From contig CM067369.1 of NCBI GenBank assembly GCA_034401795.1, forward strand, positions 183,497,445 through 183,561,444: a stretch of DNA of 64,000 nt, given 5' to 3'. Both the position numbers and the translations under genes were made by a program. Source of the DNA: Chaetoderma sp. LZ-2023a. Its lineage: Eukaryota; Mollusca; Caudofoveata; Chaetodermatida; Chaetodermatidae. The notes under the pieces are model-generated. The model was not told the DNA's origin, did not search any database, and was given only the letters and a program-made list of their open reading frames with translations. Below are positions 23,176 through 34,134 of this stretch, in pieces; position 1 is the first letter of the stretch, and every line of letters starts with the position of its first letter.

Positions 23176-23230
23176 CTGCCATATTTCGTTGTAACCACAC
23201 GTTCCACTTCCGGGTTCAGAAAATGGGACA
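23176..23230 (-). promoter_or_regulatory. Candidate alternative promoter and first exon
   Basis: On the minus strand an ETS-type site CCCGGAAGT (23214-23206) precedes AACGAAATATGGCAG. A strong splice donor, CAG|GTAAGA, falls at 23176/23175. The ATG at 23182 plus one codon leaves phase 1. This is the phase accepted by the host exon at 18206, giving a chimeric start of Met-Ala-Asp followed by IVGD. The CRE at 23047-23054 is nearby. It lies within the borders of DIRS-B. No transcript evidence is available, so this is a hypothesis. Confidence 0.35.
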
Positions 23231-23400
23231 TGCAACACACGAAATTTCAGAGACATATCTCCATATAACTAGAGAAATAAAATGAAAGAATACAATCCGA
23301 GCCTCAGTGGCACCTTCCATTATTAATCCAGTAGGTAAGACACGGGCACAAAGCACAGTAAAATACCCACAGAAAACTAAGATTTCTTCTGAGACAAAAA

Positions 23401-23611
23401 GCTTGTATCTCTTGTTGCTATGCAAACAAGAATGAGCGTCTCTGGCAGTCGGGTACCCGGTTGCTGGGAACCGGGTACCCGGTTCCAGGTACCCGGTTCC
23501 AGGAGAGCTTTCTAAATCTAGATTCCTAGGGCACAGCTTCAGTTGAGCTGTTTATCAATAAGTAATGTAATGGTAAGATTTGATCCAAGGAGAAAGCCAT
23601 TTCTCTCTCTG
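23401..23611 (-). repeat. DIRS-B 5' inverted terminal repeat
   Basis: Inverted copy of 18945-19200: CTTGTTGCTATGCAAACAAG, GGTACCCGG palindromes, AGAGCTTTCTAAATCTAGATTCCTAGG, then AGCTGTTTATCAATAAGTAATG. The word GGGTACCCGG(TT) occurs three times within 60 bp. Confidence 0.75.
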
Positions 23612-24241
23612 GGCAGGTGAAACCTGAAATATACCTGCCCAGGACAGGTCATTAAATAGTTTGTATTCAATTATTGTCAATACTAAGTGTTCAATATAAT
23701 GACACGCAGGCTTACATGTATGTTATGGTTCAGAGTGACATGTTGGGTGTCACTGTTCGAATAGTAATCGGTAATCAGCTGGACAAAAATACATATAGCT
23801 TCACATCAAGTTCTTTCCAAAAATTTGTTTTGTTTGTTTATGGTACTTTTAGAGAAATCTACTATACTAATGGTAAGTTGTACAAATCTTTCACTAGTCT
23901 GTCAGACTGGTTTAGTCACGATGAATACAAGTCCTTACAATTATTTACTCGTCTCAAACTAGACGACTAGTGTGAAATTAGAAACATGTCAACTTCCCGT
24001 AAACCGGGTTCACACCCTTGGTCACAATAAAATTCCATACTTTTTCCAGACATATATTTCAAAATTCCAGACCCACTATCACTAATAATTAGTGACTAAT
24101 GACACAATATTTACGAATATCTTAACCCTAACAATACCGCCATGCAGAAACAAAGAATTGAATAGCACTTTACTAGTTGTGTCTTACCTAGTTGAGCAAC
24201 CATCCCCAGCACACACCCACCACCACCCTGTAACCATAAAT
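23612..24241 (-). other. Intron sequence, no gene recognised
   Basis: The ORF on the plus strand at 23674-23970 encodes 98 residues of no known family. Its AT-rich composition resembles the surroundings, so I do not call it a gene. Confidence 0.4.
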
Positions 24242-25489
24242 TAGAGCTGGGTGGTATTGACATTTACATGACGGTATCGGTACCATGAAAAAATACCGTG
24301 GTACCACGGTATACCGTCATCTGAGGTTGAGGCATGCCACGAAATTAGAACAATTTTTTTCAATTCCTTTTCAAGATTCAAGATTTCATTTCCATCTCCA
24401 ATCAACGGTAAATATAGGTAAAATAAATAAATCGGCTTTCTGATTTAGAGAAGAAAAACATTATGGCTATTGTGACTGTTTATTTTCACGACTTTATTAG
24501 GTCACTATTTTTATTGACATAATATCATTCACGGGAGTATCGGTCAAAGTGTGTGGTCGACTTGCTAACTATAACCCGCTGTTTCAGACATTGGAGCGCG
24601 CTACTTTCAATCTGGATTGTACTTGCTATTAATGCGTGCGACCAGCAAACGGTAAGTTTTATTTTGGCAGTCGAGCGCATTGATAAACAGAGTCCAGACA
24701 AAATCTGTGAGTATTTAAACGAGGCCAGTGTTGTACTCTTTTATTTCTGTTGGAGTCATATATTCGGTTACTTGCGAAAACGGGCCTATACACAAGCATA
24801 TAACACGACATTGAATATAGCCGATTCCAAAGCTTCTGATAATTACCAAGTACCCGATGTGCAGACTCGTTACTCGCCATGCTTCACGTGAACAATGCGT
24901 GTAAAAAGCTATTTCCGTGCACTTCCGACGTGTAGCCAGTTGAAAAATGAATTACAAAAACTAAAACACTATAATTTTTAGGTGTCGTTACTTAAAGTGG
25001 ATTTAATCCTTAAAGAAATTTATTAAAACAAGCCAGAAAAATAAAAAATAACGACTTCAACGCTGCTCGTTGTTATTAAATTAGCACGTGATCAAAACGG
25101 CGCGAGCAAATATTATACTGTAATTACTACCGGTGGACGGCCAGAGAATGACTTTAGATGTTTTAAATAAAGCAATTTTACCGTGAGACTTTCAAGACGT
25201 ACGTTTGACATACAATTCTGCCTGTCATTATTTTGTAATTGACGTCTTGATGTTTGTTTTTACAACGACCCTTTCACCTCAACTTGACTAATAGTTAAGG
25301 ATGCCTGTATTTTTGGCACTGTTAGCGCCCATTTACCCTTGGTCAAGTCAGATTTTATGGATCTATTTCTCAAATATTGCTCAAACATTATGGACGGTAT
25401 TCACAGTATTTGGAAATGTCAATGGTCACGGTATCGGTTCACGGTATACCGCGGTCCTCATGGTACTACCGTCAGACCACCCAGGTCTA
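24242..25489. mobile_element. Non-autonomous hAT element, copy 1
   Basis: TAGAGCTGGGTGG at the left and CCACCCAGGTCTA at the right are imperfect inverted ends. They are flanked by a perfect 8-bp duplication CCATAAAT (24234-24241 and 25490-25497), the hallmark of hAT elements. Subterminal GGTATCGGTACCATG-type palindromes lie at both ends. There is no transposase; the ORF at 24553-24891 has no domain. Confidence 0.9.
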
Positions 25490-25497
25490 CCATAAAT

Positions 25498-26562
25498 TAT
25501 TCAAGATTTGCAGACGTAAAGATTATTTTGGAAAATTTACCAATGGAATGACAGGCTTGTTATGACTGGACCCCTAAGGCAACAGTGACTTCCAGTCATA
25601 TTATTTTCAAAATATTCAACAGAAAATGCTTTAATTTGTAAAGAATTTCACCTGCATCAAAGAACCACCATCGTAATGGCCCCAAAAACAAGTGTCCGCT
25701 ATACACTGGTTTGACTGCGAATATTCTCTTAAACTTTTCAAAATATTCAGCGCTTATAGGTATACTGTCATGACTGTAGTGGCCCAGTTGTCCGCTACAT
25801 CTGATCTTTATCTCTCTATGGAGTTATCATTCTCTGCAAACTGGTTGTTTAACTTGTTTACAAAAGTGAAATCATTCTCTTCTCTTAGTAAGTTGAAATT
25901 CTTGTTAAATATTATATAGTGATGGAGTCTCTAGACTTGCAGCCAGAGGGGGAGGGTGTGGTGGTGTGAGAGTGTGTGAGCGTGCGTGTGTTGGGGGGGG
26001 GGGGGGAAGGGGGGCGCAATCTAAATGTGCTGACTAGAAATTCTCAGGATTTGGTGAGACTAGCGAGATTTTGTGTTTGTTGACATATATGAGGAAATGG
26101 TTGTCTGAAATATTACAATAGCAGATATTTTAATTTTCCATACCTTCTCCATAGTGGTATCTCAAAATGTCGAGTTTTCCATACTTTTTCAAGCCCTGGA
26201 AAAGGGTTTATTAATTTCCCATCTAAACTTTGATACCTTTCTAAAATTATTGCTGAAGACATCTGAATATGTGATCCAAACAAAAGCCCATTTTAGGAGG
26301 TATTCTAATAATCTCTGAAAAACTGCCCTGTTTGCCCACCCTCTTCTCAGCAACAGGGTCTGAAATAAGGAGAGTCAATTTGATCTGACAAAAAAGCGGA
26401 AGTTGACTAACCTGAAAATATAGGTTTTCGGTTGGATGTGAAATTGTTCTATTTTTACCCATTTTGTCCTGAAAAAGTCAAATAGACTAAGACATTTTCA
26501 GGAGAAAATGCATAAAGATAGAACAATTTCATAGTCAACTGTAGGACCCAGAAAATGAGGAC
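25498..26562 (-). other. Intron sequence with fold-back remnants and a G-run
   Basis: 25530-25620 holds half-copies of both hairpin families (CCAATGGAATGACAGGCTTG and AGTCATATTATTTTCAAAAT). A GT-rich and poly-G stretch lies at 25945-26015. No exon recognised. Confidence 0.5.
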
Positions 26563-26910
26563 TTAACCACTTATACTCGGTCCTCCATTTAGCAAGGGTT
26601 GCCCCTTTGGGCACTTTTCGCTCAGATGCCATTTTAGCAACACATCAACTGCTGTCACAGTCATGTACAATTAAATGTAAAAATAATTTCACTTTAGAAC
26701 ACATTTGTCAAAGAAGGCGTGTGATAGTTTTGCTGATAAATGTTCACTTGCAGGTCGAGATTATTTTTGAAATTTTCCATTGAAATGGCTTATTCAGTAA
26801 CTGAGAGTCATTCCCGTGGTAAATTTTCAAAAATAATCTCTTGACCTGCAAATGGCCATTAACTATTTTTAATTAAAATTTTAAGGCAAATTTGACCATT
26901 AAATGGTTAA
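26563..26910. mobile_element. TTAA-flanked hairpin MITE, degenerate
   Basis: TTAACCACTTATAC at the left and TGACCATTAAATGGTTAA at the right. The central imperfect hairpin pairs TGCAGGTCGAGATTATTTTTG with CAAAAATAATCTCTTGACCTGC. Confidence 0.6.
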
Positions 26911-28797
26911 TTGTAGAACGCGAATATAATGGTAACGCGCGTGTTGTCAAGTGTCTTCTACAGTGCGATTATTTTTTAACTTGCTTTCTTCACTTCTATT
27001 GTGAGAAAACTCGCCCGCTATTTCATTGGTTTTCTATATACAGCTACCAAGGAAATCGTGAGGAAGAATTAGCTTCTTCAGTATCGAAGGCGTGAACGAA
27101 CGCGTCTCAAACTTCTGTGAAAATCTCTCACGTAATGTCATTGGATTTTCTAGATATAATTATGTCCAACAACCAATGAAATCGCGAGACCAAATTCTCT
27201 TCTCATGACAGAAGGTGTGTAAGAACATATCACTAACTCGTGCGCAGTGGCCGATTTTGTAGATCCGCCATTGCTAATTTTGCATCGACTCGATCATTTT
27301 CAGACTAGCGAAATGACAAGATTTTGAGTGGTATCATTTATCAGATGTTCTATGCAATTTTATCTGTCATTTATTCGCCGTATGACTTAATTTTCAAGTC
27401 ACTCACGGTCTATATCCCTCATTAGAAATCAGAAAATTCGCCAGTATAAAAGGTTTACACTATTCCCCGGACAATTAGCTATTGTAAGACCACCCTCTAG
27501 GATGAATTTGCCGGTATGACGCGTTTTGACAGATCACGAATACTGGTAACCAAGGTGAATATCGTTTTCACTTAGAAATGTGCAAATGACGCACAAACGC
27601 GCGCTCGATCGATCTATCATATTTGTGTGCGATACCAACATTGTTCACTTGTTCTCTTTTTCCAAAATTTGCAAATTTTCCCCAAGATTCATGTTCAGTA
27701 AAATATTTTTACCCATCCAGATTTGATCGGACATGACCGATGTCCGACCGTTATTTCATACCCTGCAGCAATGCTGTTGAGTTTTCAACTTTCGGCTCAT
27801 TTTCTGATGTACTGTTGAACGTATCACCTGCTATGTAGAACATGTTCCTATTGGTCAACCTAATCAGAATTCCCACATTTATTTCCAAGCACTGTGCCAC
27901 ATTCGAATAACGACTTTGTTCTGTTAGATTTACCAGATGTTTTGAATTGAAATAAAAATCCATAAATGCTCCTTGTTCAAATTTAGTCTAAGAGGCAATA
28001 TTTTCTGGCACAACTTTCACGGTCAATTTACCAACAATCTTTTAAGCGCAACCCACTGTCATTTCATACTGAACGCACCCATTATCTGGGAAGTTTATCT
28101 AAGTTTTTTCAAGTAAATAGAGGTAAGCTTAAAACCCCAATTAACTCCATAATTCTTTCGAGCAGGGTCCCGCTTTGAATTTTAGCCATGCAAGACAAAA
28201 ATAATGCACAGATAAGTTCTGGTGCCACTAGTGTTGGGAATTGGTACTATTTTTGTGATCGATGATTGGTTTTATATACTAACCGATGATCAAATAATGA
28301 TTGATTTTTACCCATTTTGAATGCAGTAATTATAGCATGTTGAAGGATAATTACCCCCTTCAAAAAAGTCGCAGGTATGACAAATTCTTAATAATTTAAG
28401 GAATAATCTATTGAATATTTTGAAACTAATTTGTCTGGAAGTTGTTGCTGCCTTTCAAAATATTCAACATGTTGTTGGTATGGTTGTTTTGAAATTAACA
28501 TACTATTTCGGTGCTGAAAGAATTAATGTCTTAGACTAAGGAGTAATAGTATATAGTTGTAACAATTAAATATAAATTCTTTTCCAATAAGTATGTTTTC
28601 TAGATTGACCCATTAAAATATATTAATAAAGTCAATTTATAAACAAACAAAATCGATTTCTGAAATCATGATCGATCGGTTGGACATGCAAACCAATCAA
28701 TCATCGATCAATCAGAACAACAGTGCATACAAATTATTTTGCACCCGTTCAAGATGCTTTTCTATACACCAGATTTTTTATATATATTATACCATAC
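26911..28797 (-). other. Intron sequence, no gene recognised
   Basis: Moderately CpG-rich between 27080 and 27650, otherwise AT-rich. A fold-back of the GAATATTTTGAAA family is at 28412-28470, and ATCGATCGG/GATTGG words repeat near 28255-28720. The ORF 27751-27963 has no signature. Confidence 0.5.
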
Positions 28798-28961
28798 CTA
28801 AGTTCATATAACCCTGTACTTTGAATTCAGCCACCTTTTCATCCAGCCAAACAACAAACTGCGAAGTAATCATGGGCCGAACATCCTCCATCAATGAAGC
28901 AAACTTTGTCTTCACACCTCGTAGGTCTGCTCCCATGTTGCTACTTATACATGTATGATAT
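28798..28961 (-). CDS. First coding exon of the unrecognised host gene
   Basis: A 164-bp exon with acceptor TTATTTTACAG just above 28961 and donor TTAG|GTATGG at 28797. The first ATG (28936-28934) opens a frame of 46 codons plus one base (phase 1) to the donor, beginning MGADLRGVKTKFASLMEDV and ending QGYMNL. The phase fits the exon at 18206, where the split codon becomes Asp. Because the exon has its own acceptor, at least one 5' untranslated exon should lie further right. The peptide looks like a short amphipathic domain (TSQFVVWLDEKVAEF), but I cannot name the family. Consistency of splice sites, phase and start is the main support. Confidence 0.55.
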
Positions 28962-29174
28962 CTGTAAAATAAGAACTGATATATAATATTATCAATTAAC
29001 TATTTCATTTATCTAGCCAATAGCAATTTTAAATTGAAACTCAATTTTTTTCCTAATATAATTGCAATTTTTAACCGAAATTCAACCAAATTTTGTATGT
29101 TAGTCATATGATCCTAAGACAATGTTTGCATTAGGGTTTGTCATCAGTATGAGGGGGTATGGGGTGCTTGGGGT

Positions 29175-30321
29175 TAGAGCTGGGTGGTATTGACGTTTAC
29201 ATGACGTTATCGGTACTATAGAAAAATACCACAGTATCACTCATCTTTGTGTGGTGGTGTACCATGAAATTAGAGCAATTGTTTTCACAAGTTCCTTTTC
29301 ACTTCCATCTCCAATCAACAGTTAAAATAGGTCAAATAAATGAGTCTGCTTCCTGATATAGAGTGAAATAAACATTATGACTATTGCGAATACATAGTTT
29401 CATATGAATATTGGCCGTGTCGTCAGTGTATGCTAACTTTTCACCATAGGGAAGCAATTAATCACTCACGTCAAATCTTAAAACTGAAATCAAAATTTCA
29501 ATATTTTGATCTAAACATAATGTTATTCATAGATTTTCACATTTTGATTCTACTAGGAGTGATCACTCGCCTAGCATTGATCATGGAGAAATTTATAGCT
29601 CACCACATATTTCTAGAAACGAAGCCCAGCGAGTCATTAACTATAATCCACTGTTTGACATTGGAGTGCGATAGTTTCAATTTGGATTGTTCTTACTATT
29701 AAGGTTTGCGATCAATAAATGGTCGATTCTAATTTGGCAGTCGAGCATGTTGCTAAACAGAGTACAGACAAAATCTGTGAGTATTTAAACAACGCCAGGG
29801 TTGTACCCTCTTCCCACAGTCTAGTTCACGAACAACCAATCAGATAGGTCGCTACGAGAAGATTATTGCGTTTGAATAGAATGCAGTTAGTATGCTATGT
29901 TATTATTCTAGCGTGTTTGTTCGGTGACAAAATGCGTAAACTAATAAATTACAAATAATACAAGCGGGAATAGGTAATATATTATAGCCTAATTACTACC
30001 GTGGATGGCCAGAGAATGAGTTTAAAGGTTTTAAATATAAGCTTACCATGAGACTTGCAAGACGGACGTTCGACATACAATTCGTCCTGTCAGTATTATG
30101 TGACGTCTTGCTGTTTGTTTTTACAATGGCTTACTCACCTCAACACAGCTAATAGCTAGATGTTTTGGCACTATTAGCACCTATTCACCCTTGCACTATT
30201 CAGATTTTATGGTTCATTTCTCAAATATGGCTCATTAACCGCTATGGACGGTATTTGGAAATGTCAACGGTCACGGTACACTGTGGGCCTCACAGTACTA
30301 CCATTAAACTGCCAAGCTCTA
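29175..30321. mobile_element. Non-autonomous hAT element, copy 2
   Basis: Begins TAGAGCTGGGTGGTATTGAC like copy 1 and ends TGCCAAGCTCTA. The flanks CTTGGGGT (29167-29174) and CTTGGGAT (30322-30329) are an 8-bp duplication with one mismatch. Interior blocks (TTGGCAGTCGAGC, AGTATTTAAAC, GACGTACGTTCGACATACAA-like) are shared with copy 1, showing a common family. Confidence 0.85.
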
Positions 30322-30439
30322 CTTGGGATAGCTAGCAATCAGGATTTATATCGACTGCGAGGTAATCATAGTATAATGGTTAAGTCTTCCATAACTTATC
30401 CAGCCTAGATTCAAAAGATAATATTGTTTGGGCTTCAAC

Positions 30440-31226
30440 TACGTGTTATGGTAGGCTTTTCCACAAGTCTATAACTAGATGTTTGAAAGAGTATTTTTGC
30501 AAGTCGAGTCTTGCTCTTGGTTTGTATAACTTTAGACTATGACCCCTAGTTATAAAATTTTCTCTTAACTGAAAAAATTCACAGATTTCTGGGTCATATT
30601 TTTCAGTCAGGATTTTGTAGGTCTCTATCGTATACCCCCTTTTTTTCAATATGCCAAAGCTGGTCAATTGAGTATTATAACTCTGACTTCATAGCTTAGG
30701 TATGCTAGGCCTGGTACTACTTCAGTTGCACGTCGCTGTACGTTTTCCAGGTCTATATGTTTTCTATAATGAGGACTCCATGCCTGATTTGCATATTCGA
30801 CATGAGGTCTTACCAATGAATGATGTGTAGTGTTTTAAACAATTTTATGTCTAAATGCACAAATGTGCACCGGATAATTCCCATGATTACATTGGCCTTG
30901 TTAATCTTATCAACAATGTGTTTTTCAAAGGTCAACTTATCATCAATGATAACACCAATATGTATTTCAGTGTTAGTGAATTCTATAAGTGTACCATCTT
31001 TTACTAATCTGTAACTGTACTCTTCTAAGGATGATTTACCTATTTGCATGCATTTACATTTCTCTGATTTGAATGTAAGAGCCACTTATCTGACCAATCC
31101 CCTAGCAAATATATATCTGACTGCATTTTTAATCTATCTGGTGTGGGATTTATTTCGTGAAACAGCTTTGTGTCGTCTGCATATAAATATATGTCACTGA
31201 CATTTTTTATACAATTGGGTAGGTCA
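30440..31226 (-). pseudogene. LINE-1 copy: RT catalytic box to C-terminus
   Basis: C-terminal half of a non-LTR (CR1/Jockey-like) reverse transcriptase. The active-site box YLYADDTKLF is intact at 31180-31172 and its neighbourhood. It is followed by a thumb-type region (SEKCKCMQIGK, GVIIDDKLTFEKHI, KANVIMGIIR; 31085-30810). The C-terminal tail (GYTIETYKIL, NFITRGHSLKLYKPRAR, DLWKSLP; 30667-30446) is in another frame. Stops and frameshifts show it is dead. The 5' part continues at 32785 after a hAT insertion. Confidence 0.85.
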
Positions 31227-32784
31227 TAGGGCTGGGCGGTATACCGGTTTCACACCGTCTCACGGTTTTTTATGGCGACGGTTTAAAAACCATTACGAAA
31301 ATAAAAAACCGAAAAACCGCCCATAAGATCGCCATTGCGCAAAATCTGGTGACTGTTCGAAACTAGTTTGTTCTTGATTTGCAGTTTAATATTATCATCT
31401 AGTGTAACCATTTGCTACTAGAGACATAAAATACAGTCATCTATAACTATTAGCCGTGGGAAAGCAAGGGTGTTGGTGAAATCCCAACAAATCGGCCGAG
31501 GACGATCCTCGGCAAATATGATTTTATTTGCCAGCAATGAATTTTACATGACGTAAGCTCTGTGGGTTCAATGTAAGATTGAATAATTTGAAAATCAAGT
31601 TCCTCTTTGCAACAAATAATCCTTTTTTCAATTCGAGTTTGTACTATGTTTAATTAGGATTCCAAATGTGACATGATACAAAAAAAATCAAGAAACGCGC
31701 TGCGAACACAACGTCGCTATACAATGAAATCCAAACAAATCATTATTTCCCTTAGATTTCGACAAACACAAAATGATCTATCACAGATTACGAAATGAAA
31801 ACGATTAAGTCGCTTCTTACGTTGGCGGAGTAGTTACAAGTAAAATACACCTCTTAGCCTCTCAAATATGAGCAGGCGTAATCTGATTGGTTGTTAACAA
31901 ATTCTTCCACCGGGATATTCACTACTATCGATTTTATGAATGAAATTTGTAGTATTTTTTATCACGTGACTTTTCTGCTCGATAGGCGTTAGAATCACAT
32001 CGTTTTGTTTTACGGCCCGGTCTTTTTCGTCTTCGTATATCTTCAAGTACGAAGCGTTGATTTAAGTAGATTTAAGTTAGATTCACGAATCACTGCATTT
32101 ATGTTGTCAAATTATCATAATCTCTTTATTATATGACATATGAACCTCGAAAAATAGTCGAGACATTTTTTGTGAGAATTCTTGAGGCGCGATTTCCGGG
32201 AAATGACTACTCTTTAGTTACGTGCTGAATGACATTCACCCGCTTGAACGACAGTTTATTGAGGAGTATTACTAAATACTGAGTATTCGAATACAAACAC
32301 ATGACTTACTAGACTAGATCATACTGTAGGTGGTTATACGACCTCTAACCGTATGTGCGGCGGTCTACTAGGAGCCTAAACTCGCTCTCATATTCGGGTT
32401 CCTACTTACACGCATTAGATTTTACTACGATTTCGAAAATAGTTACCTAATAACAGTGTTGAAAATCAACATTTTAGTAGTTAGAGTGTTATTTTCACAA
32501 CATCACATGAACCAGCCTTTATTGATTTTATTTATTTTAACTACTGCTTTGAGATAGATAGCGTCGAAGTGTGCAGTCGTACGTAGTTACCATTCTAATT
32601 TCGTGGCAATTTACGTCAGTTGTCAAATCACAAAATACATGTACTGTAGCTAATGAAAACGGCATATTTTCATATTTCAAATTATTTTCGATCATTCCAA
32701 CCCCGTAAACCGGTATTTCGTTAATACCGGTTTAATTAGTGATACCGTCACCGGTTTTCTTTTAGGCCAAACCGCCCAGCCCTA
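31227..32784. mobile_element. Non-autonomous hAT element inserted in LINE-1
   Basis: TAGGGCTGGGCGGT at the left and ACCGCCCAGCCCTA at the right are perfect 14-bp inverted ends. The perfect 8-bp target duplication is GTAGGTCA (31219-31226 and 32785-32792). Subterminal ACCGGT/CGGTTT words occur at both ends. No transposase-like ORF lies inside. The two halves of the LINE match up on either side, proving insertion. Confidence 0.95.
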
Positions 32785-33530
32785 GTAGGTCATTTATATA
32801 CAAGATAAAGAGAATAAGTCCTAATACAGAGCCCTGGGGGATTCCACTGTATACAGGTTTCCATTCTGAGTGTTCTTCTTTAATTATGACTCTCTGTTTG
32901 CGCTCTGATAGAAATGATCTAAGCCAATTTACAATTTTAGGCCCTATATTCTATTGGGCTAATTTGTGAACTAGTCTCCCATGAGGCATCTTATCAAAGG
33001 CCTTTAAAAAGTCAAATACGCGACGTCAACAGTCCCTCCCCCATCGAGAATTTGTAACCATTTGTCTATAACATGTAATAGCTGTAATAAAGTTGATCTA
33101 CCCGGGATGAAACCAAATTGATTTTTACTTAATAATCCGTTCTCCTTCATATGTATCATTATACTATCTCTTATAATACTTTCTAACAGTTTACATACTA
33201 TGCTAGTTAAACTTATAGGTCTTAGTTTCCCACAAACTTTGTCTCTCCTTTCTTAAATATGGGACTTATAGGTGGCTTGTTTCCACTGTGTAGGTAGCAT
33301 ACCAGTACTCAACGAGTTCTGAAAAAGTATCAGTAACGGTTTCACTAAAATATCTTTAAGTTCTTTTAAAATATGTGGATGTATCATGTCTGGTCCAGAG
33401 GATTTTGAAATTTTCAGGTTCACCAGGTATTTCTTGATGATCTCTGTATTGATAGTTTCTGAATTTATTTCTGGGCAAGACACTTTCTCAATTTCTGGTA
33501 ATACGTTCTATGATAAATACAGATGAGAAA
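32785..33530 (-). pseudogene. LINE-1 copy: RT N-terminal part
   Basis: The frame at 33483-33253 has the RT entry motif LKISKSSGPDMIHPHILKEL and NSLSTGMLPTQWKQA. Further left lie a motif-A relative (ending KAFDKMPH, near 33000) and the QGSVLG-type box, then the sequence runs into the hAT insertion. Multiple frame changes. The endonuclease is not present. Confidence 0.8.
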
Positions 33531-33735
33531 AAATGCCTTCATAAAGTCCATATAGATTGCATCAATCCTTCCTCCATTGTCTAATATGGCCCTCCAATCA
33601 TCCAACACCTTTAGTAATTGGATTGTTGACTCATACTCTCAGCTTGGTGTCTGCAATACTTAGTAGTCTCACTAATCGTAGCTCATCTTCAATGCAACTG
33701 GCCTGGCGTAGTATCATGGTATCATCTTAGTTTTT
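33531..33735 (-). pseudogene. Misplaced LINE RT fragment
   Basis: The minus strand reads LLKVLDDWRAILDNGG and IDAIYMDFMKAF, which is RT motif A. Here it lies upstream of the RT entry region instead of downstream. This implies a separate LINE copy or a rearranged insertion. Confidence 0.6.
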
Positions 33736-34134
33736 TGTGAGTTAGTGAAAGGTTTTGGAAGTAGGATATGCGCGCATATCTTATAATATCAACAGGTGTT
33801 TGTACATATGGGTGTTCCCCGCGTTAGCTGCGGTATGCCGCCTACACTCATGGTTACACCCTGCTGCGTCTAGCATTTGTTTACATGCTGACTTGTGGAG
33901 GCAGTGGTTTGTCTTATTGATGTTGTTTTCATCGCTATCCGAGTCTCCTCCTCTACGCTTGCCTTGTCTCTGCATGCAACCACAAAGTGCGGATGTGGAA
34001 GCAGAGATGTATCTACTAGTAATTGGAATCGCTACCGAGCATGTTCATGTCTATACACAGGCTACTCCTAGCTCAGTCAACTTTATTTGCGGAATTGCAG
34101 TATGACTTTGTGATGGGCTGGTATATGTATGGCC
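33736..34134. other. Short unique stretch between the two LINEs
   Basis: A 116-codon plus-strand ORF (33755-34105) has no recognisable domain. It may be part of the LINE-2 3' end or host DNA. Confidence 0.35.

Larger units (their letters stand above)
18945..23611 (-). mobile_element. Decayed DIRS-type retrotransposon (DIRS-B)
   Basis: Inverted terminal repeats lie at 18945-19200 (3' end) and about 23401-23611 (5' end). A junction-like internal complementary region lies at about 19455-19560, a tyrosine recombinase at 20690-19953 and RT fragments at 22372-21480. Flanking host sequence CCTGCCTGGG / GGGCAGGTG appears continuous if the element is removed. Gag is not recognisable and most of RNase H is missing; non-DIRS sequence fills 20700-21300 and 22380-23400. 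It lies in the 10.6-kb intron of the host gene, in the same orientation. Confidence 0.75.

Noticed and set aside
22968..23285. 105-codon plus-strand ORF
   Set aside because: No domain; overlaps the promoter-like region read on the other strand.
27240..27295. Minus-strand ATGGCGGAT start in a CpG-richer stretch
   Set aside because: The frame stops after about 12 codons with no clear donor; not enough for an exon call.
33755..34105. 116-codon plus-strand ORF
   Set aside because: Cys/Leu-rich without a family signature, between two LINE fragments; probably chance.
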